A DNA stretch of 16,220 nt from an uncultured Prevotella sp. (GTDB taxonomy: Bacteria; Bacteroidota; Bacteroidia; Bacteroidales; Bacteroidaceae): the NCBI GenBank assembly GCA_905211345.1, contig CAJMAO010000030.1, forward strand, positions 1 to 16,220, written 5' to 3'. Position numbers and translations under genes: made by a program. Under the pieces are notes generated by a model. That model was not told the origin of the DNA and ran no database searches. It saw nothing but the letters and a program-made list of their open reading frames with translations. Shown here piece by piece: positions 6,010 through 13,028 of this stretch. Each line of letters opens with the position of its first letter. Position 1 is the stretch's first letter.

Positions 6010-7251
6010 CTATCTTAGTTTGTTCCTGTTGTAATGAGGAGTGACTTTCATGTTGAAATATATCATCGAGATGAGGCAGAGTACGGAGCCGATGAGGTAA
6101 ACCATATAGAACGTGAAGTGCTGGGCTATGATGCCGCTTGTGGCTATGCCAATACCTATGCCTACGTCCCACGCCGTGAGGTATGTGCTGGTGGCAGTGG
6201 CGCGCTGGTTGTTAGGGGCGAGGTTGATGTAAAGGGTGTTCATGGCTGGGAAGATAATGCCGAAGCCTACTCCGAGCAGCAGCGGCACGGCGAAGAACAT
6301 AGCCTCGGCTATGCCCATGCTGTGCGGCGCGACGAAACGGCACATACTAAGGATGAAAAATGCCAGCACCACGGGGTAAAGACCAATATGGATGCACTGG
6401 GTGATGTAACCTTGGTCTACTTTTTTACCGGCTACAAGGCGCGAGGCTCCCATGCCGGCGGCCATCAGTGTGAAGAAGAAGCCCGACGGTACGTCAAGGT
6501 GAATCTCCTTAGCGTACATGGCTACGAAGTTTGTCGTGGCGCCGTAGGGTATAGAGAGCATGAGCAGGGCTATGCTGACGGGTATGCCTTTTAGGAGGAT
6601 GAAGCGGTCGAGCGAGAGCTTGCGCTTCGGAGCGGCGATGTCAATGCCTGTTTTTTGTTTTTCAAGTTGTCTCGCTTTAATTGATTCTGGTGTACGGGCC
6701 TTTACACAGACGGCGCATATCAGTCCGAGCACGCTGAAAGCCATACCTGTGAGGAATATGCCGTTGTAAGTGACATGGTCGTGCATGAAAAGTCCCGTCA
6801 TCGGGCCGAGCGCCATGGCGATGTTGTTGGTGAGTCCATAGTAGCCAAGGGCTTCGCCGCGGCGGTTGCTGGGCGTGATGTCAACACAAAGGGTATTGCC
6901 GCCTACGGTGACGCTGCTGAAAAATACGCCGTGGAGAGCGCGCAGGACGATGAACCACGTGAGTACGCCTGCCGCCATATAGCCAAGGAATATCGACGCG
7001 CAGATGAAATAGCAAAGTATGTAGATTGGTTTGCGTGGGAATTTGTCCATCAAGTAGCCTGAGAACGGACGGACGCACAGGCCGCTGACTGTGTAGCAGC
7101 TCAAGATTGCGCCAAGCATGGCCGCCGGGCAGCCGTAGACCTCGCGCAGGTAAAACGGCAATACAGGGATGAGTATCCAAAATCCAAAGAATAGCAGGAA
7201 GTTAGCCGCAAGGATAAATAAATAGCTACGGGTGAAAAGGCGCTCTTTCAT
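6010..7251 (-). CDS. Major facilitator superfamily transporter
   Basis: A 413-residue inner-membrane transporter with about 12 hydrophobic segments, normal for the superfamily. The signature loop between segments 2 and 3 is clear (GYLMDKFPRKP, 65-75: the G...D...R.. motif A). A motif C-like stretch in segment 5 (TNNIAMALGPMTG, 141-153) is typical of drug and metabolite exporters. A cytoplasmic linker rich in Lys and Arg (183-215) separates the two six-helix halves. I therefore expect a proton-driven efflux carrier, but the substrate cannot be read from sequence. It lies 134 bases downstream of pheS on the same strand, has no recognisable promoter of its own, and follows a strong hairpin, so it probably depends on read-through from pheS. 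Confidence 0.9.
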   Translation of the reverse strand: MKERLFTRSYLFILAANFLLFFGFWILIPVLPFYLREVYGCPAAMLGAILSCYTVSGLCVRPFSGYLMDKFPRKPIYILCYFICASIFLGYMAAGVLTWFIVLRALHGVFFSSVTVGGNTLCVDITPSNRRGEALGYYGLTNNIAMALGPMTGLFMHDHVTYNGIFLTGMAFSVLGLICAVCVKARTPESIKARQLEKQKTGIDIAAPKRKLSLDRFILLKGIPVSIALLMLSIPYGATTNFVAMYAKEIHLDVPSGFFFTLMAAGMGASRLVAGKKVDQGYITQCIHIGLYPVVLAFFILSMCRFVAPHSMGIAEAMFFAVPLLLGVGFGIIFPAMNTLYINLAPNNQRATATSTYLTAWDVGIGIGIATSGIIAQHFTFYMVYLIGSVLCLISMIYFNMKVTPHYNRNKLR

Positions 7252-7273
7252 TAGTGTATTTTTAGAATAGTAG

Positions 7274-7366
7274 AAAAAGGAGTAAGGAGGGAAGGAGTAA
7301 GTAGAAATGCCCGCTTGCTATTTACATAACAAATACATTTCTACTTATTCCTTCCCTCCTTACTCC
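7274..7366 (-). terminator. Very long hairpin after pheS built from 15-bp repeats
   Basis: The left arm 7279-7309 and right arm 7336-7366 pair over 31 bases with one G-T mismatch and a 26-base loop. On the minus strand the stem is followed directly by TTTTT (7278-7274), so it can end the pheS transcript. Each arm is purine- or pyrimidine-rich and internally repetitive: AAGGAGTAAG recurs at 7277 and 7292, a 15-base period. Confidence 0.75.
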
Positions 7367-7385
7367 TTCCCTCCTTAAAAATATT

Positions 7386-8423
7386 TCAATTTGCAGCGTC
7401 GAACTCGTGCAGGAAGCGCACGTCGTTCTCGGAGAACATGCGCAGGTCGGACACTTGGTATTTCAAGTTGGTGATACGCTCGACGCCGAGGCCGAAGGCG
7501 TAGCCGCTATACACCTTGCTGTCAATGCCGCATAGTTCGAGCACGTTGGGGTCAACCATGCCGCAGCCGAGGATTTCGACCCATCCCGTGTGCTTGCAGA
7601 AGCCGCAACCCTTGCCGCCGCAGATGTGGCACGAGATGTCCATCTCGGCGCTCGGTTCGGTGAAGGGGAAGTAGCTCGGGCGGAGGCGTATCTTTGTGTC
7701 CGGGCCGAACAGCTCGCGCGCAAACGTGAGGAGAACCTGCTTCAGGTCGGTGAATGACACGTTCTTGTCGATGTAAAGTCCTTCAATCTGATGGAAGAAA
7801 CAATGGGCGCGGGCGGTAATGGCCTCGTTGCGGTAGACACGGCCCGGGCAGATAACACGAATAGGGGGCTGTGTCGTTTCCATCACGCGGGCCTGCACGG
7901 AACTGGTGTGGCTGCGCAGGATGATGTTCTTTGTTACGTCGTTGGGATTTGTTTCAACGAAGAAGGTGTCTTGCATGTCGCGCGCAGGATGGTCGGCGGC
8001 AAAGTTCATCTTCGTGAATACGTGCATGTCGTCCTCCACCTCGGGGCCGTCGGCCAGTGTGAAGCCCATGCGTGAGAATATGTCTATTATCTCGTTCTTG
8101 ACGATAGTCAGCGGATGGCGTGTGCCGAACTTAATGGGGTATGGGGTGCGTGTGAGATCGATGTCATCATTTTGCACTTCTTTTGTTTCGCATTGTTCGC
8201 GCAAAGAGTTTATGCGCTCAAGTGTTGTCTGTTTAAGTTCGTTGATTTTAATGCCCACCTCTTTTTTTTGTTCAGCCGGAACATTCCTGAAATCGGCCAT
8301 AAGTGAACTTATTTCGCCTTTTTTACTAAGATATTTAAGCCTTAATGCTTCTATTTCTTCAGGTGTAGAAGCATTGAGTCTTTTTACTTCTTCAAGTAGT
8401 TTCTCTATTTTGTCGAGTATCAT
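7386..8423 (-). CDS. pheS: Phenylalanine-tRNA ligase alpha subunit
   Basis: The catalytic subunit of the alpha2-beta2 enzyme that charges tRNA-Phe. The protein has 345 residues, the usual length. Residues 1-85 are the N-terminal coiled-coil that contacts tRNA. The class II core follows, with the SHTSS segment (171-175), motif 2 (GRVYRNEAITARAHCFFHQIE, near 194-214) and motif 3 (GLGVERI, 311-317). An insertion with four cysteines (Cys265, 268, 273, 276: CHICGGKGCGFC) looks like a zinc knuckle; from memory, similar insertions occur in several bacterial lineages. The beta subunit gene pheT is not in the window. The N-terminal coding part is much AT-richer than the core. A TACCTTTG element upstream on the minus strand suggests the gene has its own promoter. 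Confidence 0.97.
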   Translation of the reverse strand: MILDKIEKLLEEVKRLNASTPEEIEALRLKYLSKKGEISSLMADFRNVPAEQKKEVGIKINELKQTTLERINSLREQCETKEVQNDDIDLTRTPYPIKFGTRHPLTIVKNEIIDIFSRMGFTLADGPEVEDDMHVFTKMNFAADHPARDMQDTFFVETNPNDVTKNIILRSHTSSVQARVMETTQPPIRVICPGRVYRNEAITARAHCFFHQIEGLYIDKNVSFTDLKQVLLTFARELFGPDTKIRLRPSYFPFTEPSAEMDISCHICGGKGCGFCKHTGWVEILGCGMVDPNVLELCGIDSKVYSGYAFGLGVERITNLKYQVSDLRMFSENDVRFLHEFDAAN

Positions 8424-8460
8424 TTTTAAGATATATTTGATGCGTATTAAAATCTTGATG

Positions 8461-8468
8461 CAAAGGTA
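8461..8468 (-). promoter_or_regulatory. Candidate -7 element for pheS
   Basis: On the minus strand this reads TACCTTTG (TAnnTTTG), 37 bases before the pheS start codon. No clear -33 element is visible. Confidence 0.5.
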
Positions 8469-8511
8469 ATATTTTTAGCTAGAATGTGTATAATAAATAA
8501 AAATAAAGTTG

Positions 8512-8519
8512 TACTTTTG
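8512..8519 (+). promoter_or_regulatory. Candidate -7 element for the DUF4348-murB unit
   Basis: TACTTTTG matches TAnnTTTG and is 46 bases upstream of the start at 8566. The -33 region is poor. It is divergent from the pheS element, 43 bases away. Confidence 0.5.
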
Positions 8520-8565
8520 CGCAAATTTTGGAAGACTTTACTTTCAATAGGAGTAGTATGGAAAT

Positions 8566-9414
8566 ATGAAAAATGGCGTTGTTTTAGTCTTTGCCGCTTG
8601 TCTGCTCATGGTGTTGTGGACGACAGGCTGCTCCGATAAGAAACCTGTTGCGGTTGATACAATTTTAGTGGATTCGTTGCCTAAAGTGGATACAGCTGTT
8701 GTTGACACATTAGATCAGCTTGTTTCTGAGCAACCGATGCCGAAAGCAGCCGATGAATTGTTTGACGATTTTATTTTCAATTTCGCAGCAAACCGTAAAT
8801 TGCAGATGGCGAGAATAAAATTTCCTTTAAAGGTTATTGATGATGATAATGTTGTTTATATGAAGAAAGCCCAATGGAAAATGGAGCATTTCTTTATGGA
8901 ACAAGGATATTATACATTGATTTTCGACAATGAAAAACAGATGGATTTGGTTAAAGATACGTCGGTAAGCCATGTGGTTGTTGAGAAAGTGCATCTTGTA
9001 GAAGAAAAGGTGGAAAAATATGTATTTGAACGTATGAATGGGCATTGGATGCTTACATCGATTGTGAACAACGCCATGTTTCAAAATACTAACGCATCAT
9101 TCCTTGCGTTTTACCAAAAATTTGCTTCCGACCAATCGTTCCAGATAGAGAGCCTCAATAACCCTGTAATGTTTACAGGACCAGACCCTGACGATGATTT
9201 CAGTACAATGACCGGAGAAATTGCTCCTGAAACATGGCCTGCTTTCGCTCCAGAACTGCCTTCAGGCTTTATTTATAACATAATGTATGGTCAGAAATAT
9301 ACGGAGGGGGATAAAAAGATATTCGTTATGCGTGGTATAGCAAACGGTATGGAAATACAGTTGACTTTCAAACGCATAGGTGGTGAATGGAAACTTATGA
9401 GCCTTTCAGAATAG
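8566..9414 (+). CDS. DUF4348-type lipoprotein
   Basis: A 282-residue predicted lipoprotein with signal peptide and lipobox TTGC (Cys22). An acidic, valine-rich linker (residues 23-60, with repeated VDT/VDS units) precedes a globular domain from about 62 to the end (ELFDDFIFNFAANRKLQMARIKFPLKV...). This domain looks like DUF4348, a family found in Bacteroidales lipoproteins and without known function; I assign it from remembered features, not a search. The acidic residues come after SDKK, so the export signal is less clear than in the lipoprotein at 306. It is 43 bases upstream of murB on the same strand, which suggests co-transcription and possibly an envelope-related role. Confidence 0.75.
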   Translation: MKNGVVLVFAACLLMVLWTTGCSDKKPVAVDTILVDSLPKVDTAVVDTLDQLVSEQPMPKAADELFDDFIFNFAANRKLQMARIKFPLKVIDDDNVVYMKKAQWKMEHFFMEQGYYTLIFDNEKQMDLVKDTSVSHVVVEKVHLVEEKVEKYVFERMNGHWMLTSIVNNAMFQNTNASFLAFYQKFASDQSFQIESLNNPVMFTGPDPDDDFSTMTGEIAPETWPAFAPELPSGFIYNIMYGQKYTEGDKKIFVMRGIANGMEIQLTFKRIGGEWKLMSLSE

Positions 9415-9457
9415 TAATTATTTTGACCGCTATGGTCGTTGAATTAAAGGTTTTTCA

Positions 9458-10471
9458 ATGAAGGATTTATTAGATTATAATCTTAAGAGACATAACACGT
9501 TCGGAATGGATGTGACATGTCGGCGTTTCATAGAGTTTTATTCTGTTGACGAATTGTGTGAAACGGTACGTTTATTAGAAGATGAGGATAAACCTTTGTT
9601 GTTCTTAGGTGCTGGAAGTAATATATTGTTCACCAAGAATTTTGACGGAACAGTACTTCATTCAGCGATAAAGGGGCATTATGCAACGCGTATGGATGGT
9701 AGTGTTTTTTTGCGTTGCGGAAGTGGCGAAACATGGGATGACATAGTTAAACTATGTGTAAGCAACGGGTTGTATGGAGCTGAGAATCTTTCATGGATCC
9801 CTGGCGAAGTAGGAGCGAGCGCTGTTCAGAATATAGGAGCGTATGGCGTTGAGGTCAAAGACCTAATTTCAAAGGTTGAGGCTGTAGATATTACCACTGG
9901 GGAAGTGTGTGAATTTTCAAACGATGATTGTGAATACGCATATCGTTGGAGTAAGTTTAAAGGGGAATGGCGTGGTCGTTATATTATTACTTATGTGACA
10001 TACAAGCTGTCTGATATTTTCGTTCCACATCTTGATTATGGTAATGTGCGTGTTGAGTTGGAAAGAAATAATTTACATACTCCAACTGCTACACAATTAA
10101 GAAATATTATAATAGATATCCGCAAGGCCAAACTTCCAGATCCAAAAGATGAAGGAAATGCAGGTAGTTTTTTTATGAATCCGGTAGTAAGCAGGAAAAA
10201 ATATGATGAGCTTGTTTGCAAGTTTGGTGACATACCTCATTATCCGGTGGATGAAGACAGTGTTAAAATCCCTGCAGGCTGGATGATAGATAAATGTGGT
10301 TGGAAAGGCCGGTCATTAGGTAAAGCCGGGGTTCATTCGCGTCAGGCTTTGGTGCTTGTTAATCATGGCGGAGCTAATGGTATTGATGTGTTGAGGCTTA
10401 GCGAGGCTGTAAGAAAAGATGTAAAAGAAAAATTTGGTATAGAAATTAAACCGGAAGTGAATATTGTCTGA
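9458..10471 (+). CDS. murB: UDP-N-acetylenolpyruvoylglucosamine reductase MurB
   Basis: A cytoplasmic FAD enzyme that reduces UDP-GlcNAc-enolpyruvate to UDP-MurNAc with NADPH, the second committed step of peptidoglycan synthesis. At 337 residues it is the longer, E. coli-like (type I) form. The FAD-binding segments are visible: NTFGMDV (13-19), LFLGAGSNILF (48-58) and LSWIPGEVGASAVQNIGAYG (111-130). Catalytic residues by comparison with the E. coli enzyme are Arg163 in YRWS, Tyr194 in DYGN, Ser237 in NAGSFFMNP (proton donor) and Glu333 in KPEVN. All are present. It ends 3 bases before the metallo-hydrolase gene, so the two are almost certainly one operon. Confidence 0.97.
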   Translation: MKDLLDYNLKRHNTFGMDVTCRRFIEFYSVDELCETVRLLEDEDKPLLFLGAGSNILFTKNFDGTVLHSAIKGHYATRMDGSVFLRCGSGETWDDIVKLCVSNGLYGAENLSWIPGEVGASAVQNIGAYGVEVKDLISKVEAVDITTGEVCEFSNDDCEYAYRWSKFKGEWRGRYIITYVTYKLSDIFVPHLDYGNVRVELERNNLHTPTATQLRNIIIDIRKAKLPDPKDEGNAGSFFMNPVVSRKKYDELVCKFGDIPHYPVDEDSVKIPAGWMIDKCGWKGRSLGKAGVHSRQALVLVNHGGANGIDVLRLSEAVRKDVKEKFGIEIKPEVNIV

Positions 10472-10474
10472 AAT

Positions 10475-11236
10475 ATGAAGTTGACATTTCTTGGAACAGG
10501 AACATCTGTTGGTGTTCCTACATTAGGATGTAAATGTAAGGTATGTACAAGTACTGCCAGTTATGACAAACGATTAAGGACTTCTGCTTTGGTCGAGACG
10601 GAAAGTGTAAGGATTTTGATTGATTGTGGTCCGGATTTTCGTCAGCAAATGCTTACTCAAGATTTCAAGAAAATAGATGCTGTACTTCTTACTCATTTTC
10701 ATTATGACCACGTAGGTGGATTGGATGATTTGCGACCGTTTTGTGCTTTTGGTGCTGTAGATATATATGCAGATGATGCTACTGCTGACGGATTAAGGCA
10801 TCTAGTTCCTTATTGTTTTGGTGAACATAAGTATCCGGGTGTTCCTGAAATAAATGTTATCACAGTAAAACCACATGATCGTTTTTCTGTAGGCGGTATT
10901 GATATAATTCCTGTTCAAGTGAAGCATGATAAATTGCCGATTTTAGGTTATCGAATAGGCGATTTATTGTATATTACAGATATGAAAACTATTGACGAAT
11001 GTGAGTTTGAATATTTTAAGGGAGTTAAAATATTAGTAGTTAATGCATTAAGGTTTACTCCTGACCATCATTCGCATCTTACGGTTGATGAAGCCTTGGA
11101 TTTTTCATATCGTGTTGGGGCTGAGCAGACATTTTTTACACACATGGGACATAGTATAGGATTGCATAAAGAGGTAAATAAAATGCTTCCTGCCACAGTT
11201 AAACTTGCGTTTGATGGTCAAATTGTTAAATTTTAG
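10475..11236 (+). CDS. PhnP-like metallo-beta-lactamase-fold hydrolase
   Basis: A 253-residue hydrolase of the metallo-beta-lactamase fold. The metal-binding motif is THFHYDH (73-79: His74, His76, Asp78, His79), with further ligands probably His151, Asp169 (YITDM) and His223. It also has the second, structural zinc site typical of PhnP: Cys19, Cys21 and Cys24 in LGCKCKVC, with a late His such as His231 as the fourth ligand. E. coli PhnP is a phosphodiesterase acting on cyclic ribose phosphate in phosphonate breakdown, but no phn genes are near, so that substrate should not be assumed. The gene follows murB by 3 bases. A housekeeping phosphodiesterase role is plausible but unproven. Confidence 0.85.
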   Translation: MKLTFLGTGTSVGVPTLGCKCKVCTSTASYDKRLRTSALVETESVRILIDCGPDFRQQMLTQDFKKIDAVLLTHFHYDHVGGLDDLRPFCAFGAVDIYADDATADGLRHLVPYCFGEHKYPGVPEINVITVKPHDRFSVGGIDIIPVQVKHDKLPILGYRIGDLLYITDMKTIDECEFEYFKGVKILVVNALRFTPDHHSHLTVDEALDFSYRVGAEQTFFTHMGHSIGLHKEVNKMLPATVKLAFDGQIVKF

Positions 11237-11296
11237 CAGAAAACAGATGCGTATTGGTTAATAAATCTTATGATTTTATGGTTTTAAGTGCTATGA

Positions 11297-11328
11297 TTTG
11301 CGCAATATGGTGAAATGTAGTACTTTTG
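11297..11328 (+). promoter_or_regulatory. Strong promoter of the putative small RNA
   Basis: TTTG at 11297-11300, a 20-bp spacer and TACTTTTG at 11321-11328 make a near-consensus Bacteroidetes promoter. No plus-strand gene lies within 1 kb downstream. Confidence 0.7.
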
Positions 11329-11334
11329 CACCGT

Positions 11335-11396
11335 GTTTTTCATAGTATTAGATTTAAGGTTAACAAGGTTGGAGTACAGCGGTACTCCTTTTTTTG
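11335..11396 (+). ncRNA. Putative small RNA with own promoter and terminator
   Basis: A strong promoter (11297-11328) is followed within about 45 bases by a textbook terminator hairpin. The predicted transcript is about 60 bases; its 5' end is estimated at about 7 bases after the -7 element. It contains no convincing ORF. The stretch between promoter and hairpin is AU-rich and unpaired (CATAGTATTAGATTTAAGG). I have an uncertain memory that similar leader-plus-hairpin segments recur in other Bacteroidales genomes, but cannot name a family. Alternatives are a 5' leader ending in premature termination, or simply the terminator of the murB operon. Confidence 0.55.
11371..11395 (+). terminator. 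Terminator hairpin of the putative small RNA
   Basis: GGAGTAC (11371-11377) pairs perfectly with GTACTCC (11382-11388) around loop AGCG and is followed by seven T. It may also stop read-through from the metallo-hydrolase gene, which has no closer terminator. Confidence 0.85.
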
Positions 11397-11416
11397 TTTA
11401 TTAGTATTTATGTATT

Positions 11417-11650
11417 TTATTTTTTAAACTTGCGATATAATTTCCAAGCAAGCATGAAACCGTCGGCAATACCTGCCCCTGTGCTCATAAGTGATGACAG
11501 TGTGAAGCCTTTTTTCTTGGGTTCGGATTTACGGAATAAATCTTTCCATAAGACGTTTATCTGTTGGTTGTTTTTTCTTATCTCGGAAAGTATGAGCTCT
11601 TTACGTAATCTGATTTCGTGCAAAGTGCTATAAGTTTCAATCTTCTCCAT
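11417..11650 (-). CDS. Small basic protein, third gene of the YtxH-like operon
   Basis: A 77-residue protein of unknown function. Residues 1-40 form a charged helix (MEKIETYSTLHEIRLRKELI...). A Lys-rich stretch (RKSEPKKKG, 40-48) and a mildly hydrophobic helix (STGAGIADGFMLAWKLYRKF, 56-75) follow, ending in KK. It may sit on the membrane. It begins 13 bases after the stop of the holin-like gene and is clearly its operon partner. By size, charge and position it recalls YqjK of the E. coli yqjD-yqjE-yqjK cluster, but I cannot show homology. Confidence 0.7.
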   Translation of the reverse strand: MEKIETYSTLHEIRLRKELILSEIRKNNQQINVLWKDLFRKSEPKKKGFTLSSLMSTGAGIADGFMLAWKLYRKFKK

Positions 11651-11663
11651 GTCCGTTAATGTC

Positions 11664-12011
11664 TCAGTCCATCAATAAACTAGTGATAAATCTAATAAGC
11701 GGCCTTTCAATCCAACTTTTTCTGAAAGCTAGTAGTAAAATAAAAATAAATATGTAAAATGCCGCAATTACACCGAAAGCTACAGGATAGCCTATGGCTT
11801 GTCCCATGGCGAGAGCTGCCGACAAAGAAAGAAATACTAATATGGCAATTATTATCAATGTAAGGATCGCAAAAAGCAATAAGGCAGTTATTATTCTTAC
11901 AGTTTTGTCCATAATATCAAGCTTCAGGTATTCGCCCTGAAGCCCGATATTGTTTTTGATCAGCTTGACAAGCTGTCCTATGGTTTCAATATTTTTGTCG
12001 CTTGAGAACAT
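11664..12011 (-). CDS. YqjE/phage-holin-like membrane protein
   Basis: A 115-residue inner-membrane protein. The soluble N-terminus (1-38, NIETIGQLVKLIKNNIGLQGEYLKLDIMDK) is followed by two membrane segments at about 40-66 and 72-96 and a short basic C-terminus. This layout fits the YqjE / putative holin superfamily III group (Phage_holin_3_6), a chromosomal family that despite its name is not tied to phage lysis. There are no phage genes nearby. It lies 13 bases from both neighbours in a three-gene unit after the YtxH-like gene. A role in membrane or stress response is inferred from context only. Confidence 0.75.
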   Translation of the reverse strand: MFSSDKNIETIGQLVKLIKNNIGLQGEYLKLDIMDKTVRIITALLLFAILTLIIIAILVFLSLSAALAMGQAIGYPVAFGVIAAFYIFIFILLLAFRKSWIERPLIRFITSLLMD

Positions 12012-12024
12012 TTGAGAAAAATGT

Positions 12025-12243
12025 TTAAACTCTTTCTGTTTCAGCGGCGTCGGTGATGTCTTCTGCTAAGTCGTTCATTTCTTTACGGCTTAATTTGATA
12101 TTGTGTTTCTGGCAGAAGTCGTCGATGGCGTCAGTAATTTTTTCACGAGTGTCTTTACCTTTTTCAGGTGCTAACAGTAGTCCTAAAGCAGCGCCGGCGA
12201 TAGCTCCGCCTAAAAATGCGCCAATGTAACCTAATGCTTTCAT
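12025..12243 (-). CDS. YtxH-like small membrane protein
   Basis: A 72-residue protein. A glycine-rich membrane segment (YIGAFLGGAIAGAALGLLLAP, near 5-26) leads into EKGKDTREKI, the classic YtxH pattern of a Gly-rich helix, then LLxAPxxGxxxRxxI. An amphipathic, charged tail follows. YtxH-like proteins are general-stress proteins in Bacillus, and comparable proteins occur widely in Bacteroidetes. It is the first gene of a three-gene minus-strand unit and has a good promoter (12340-12369) and a leader of about 90 bases. Confidence 0.85.
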   Translation of the reverse strand: MKALGYIGAFLGGAIAGAALGLLLAPEKGKDTREKITDAIDDFCQKHNIKLSRKEMNDLAEDITDAAETERV

Positions 12244-12308
12244 AATACGTTTATTTTAATGATTATATAAATTGTTTAATTGTTTACTTTTTTATTTATG
12301 TGAGATGT

Positions 12309-12328
12309 GGGCATCAAATAATATGCCC
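12309..12328 (-). promoter_or_regulatory. Hairpin at the start of the ytxH-like leader
   Basis: GGGCAT (12309-12314) pairs with ATGCCC (12323-12328) around 8 bases. On the minus strand it begins about 5 bases after the predicted transcription start, where it could protect the mRNA 5' end. Confidence 0.4.
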
Positions 12329-12339
12329 TTGTCTGTTAG

Positions 12340-12369
12340 CAAAAGTAATGATAAATTCTCATATATCAA
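12340..12369 (-). promoter_or_regulatory. Promoter of the YtxH-like operon
   Basis: On the minus strand, TTG (12369-12367), a 19-base spacer and TACTTTTG (12347-12340) match the Bacteroidetes consensus well. The leader to the start at 12243 would be about 90 bases. Confidence 0.7.
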
Positions 12370-12462
12370 TGTTTTTATTCGACTTTTTTATTAAAAACAA
12401 TGTATTTCCTTGATTTAACAAACTTTATGTACGGTTTATCTGCGTTTTTGCTCGTTTTTGTG

Positions 12463-12470
12463 TAATTTCG
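12463..12470 (+). promoter_or_regulatory. Candidate -7 element of the SPOR-ruvX-def unit
   Basis: TAATTTCG matches TAnnTTTG at 7 of 8 positions, 52 bases before the start at 12523. The -33 element is not clear. Confidence 0.35.
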
Positions 12471-12522
12471 CACGATAATTATTGAAACATTAGTTGATTT
12501 CTAATTAAATAAACTGGAAATT

Positions 12523-13020
12523 ATGAAAAAATACATGGTTGCATGCGCCGGTCTTTGTGTGGCTTTGGCGTTTACAAGTTGTAAATCTTCGGAAAGTGCT
12601 TATCGTAAAATGTATGAAAAAGCTAAAGCTCAGGAAGAAAACCGTGCTACGGAACAGACACAAGGCAATGAGGAAATAGCCGTAGTTGCCCCAGTCGTAG
12701 AGAAACCTGCTACAGAGACGGTTGTTGTTGACAATGCTGATAATGTGCCGGTAAGGCAAGAAACTCTCTCTGTTGTTAACGGTGCTGGCCTGAAGAATTA
12801 TAGTGTTGTGGTAGGTTCTTTTTCAGTTCAGGCAAATGCGGAAGGTGTACAGAGTACGTTAAAAAGCCAAGGCTACGATGCTCAAGTGGCTTACAACTCT
12901 TCCAACCAGATGTATCGTGTCGTTGCTGCGACATTTGATTCAAAGCCAGACGCTGTACGCAGTCGAAATGAGTTGCGTTCTCAATATCCTGACGCATGGC
13001 TTTTGTATAGTCAGAAATAA
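12523..13020 (+). CDS. SPOR-domain lipoprotein
   Basis: A 165-residue protein. The signal peptide has a lipobox-like end FTSC (Cys20). A charged helical segment (24-45) and a Val/Glu-rich linker (50-85) follow. Residues about 91-163 are a SPOR domain: KNYSVVVGSFSVQANAEGVQ, then YRVVAATFDSKPDAVRSRNELR, with the typical beta-alpha-beta pattern. SPOR domains bind glycan strands stripped of stem peptides, which are enriched at division sites, so this is probably a septum- or cell-wall-associated envelope protein. Lysine follows the cysteine (CKSS), with no acidic run. It is 8 bases ahead of ruvX and probably co-transcribed with ruvX and def. Confidence 0.88.
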   Translation: MKKYMVACAGLCVALAFTSCKSSESAYRKMYEKAKAQEENRATEQTQGNEEIAVVAPVVEKPATETVVVDNADNVPVRQETLSVVNGAGLKNYSVVVGSFSVQANAEGVQSTLKSQGYDAQVAYNSSNQMYRVVAATFDSKPDAVRSRNELRSQYPDAWLLYSQK

Positions 13021-13028
13021 ATTACGCT

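Noticed and set aside
6034..6594. Plus-strand open frame opposite the MFS transporter
   Set aside because: It is the mirror of transmembrane codons, with no start signal and no domain-like sequence.
7274..7376. CRISPR-like array from the 15-base repeats
   Set aside because: The repeats are arranged as an inverted pair forming one hairpin, with no unique spacers of constant length and no cas genes.
7906..8469. Plus-strand open frame opposite pheS, rich in Ser and Phe
   Set aside because: It is antisense to a clear pheS. The hydrophobic, Ser-rich composition follows from complementing coiled-coil codons.
11664..12011. Phage holin and hence a prophage remnant
   Set aside because: The holin-like name reflects a broad superfamily. 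No phage structural, integrase or lysis genes are nearby, and the gene sits in a YtxH-like operon.
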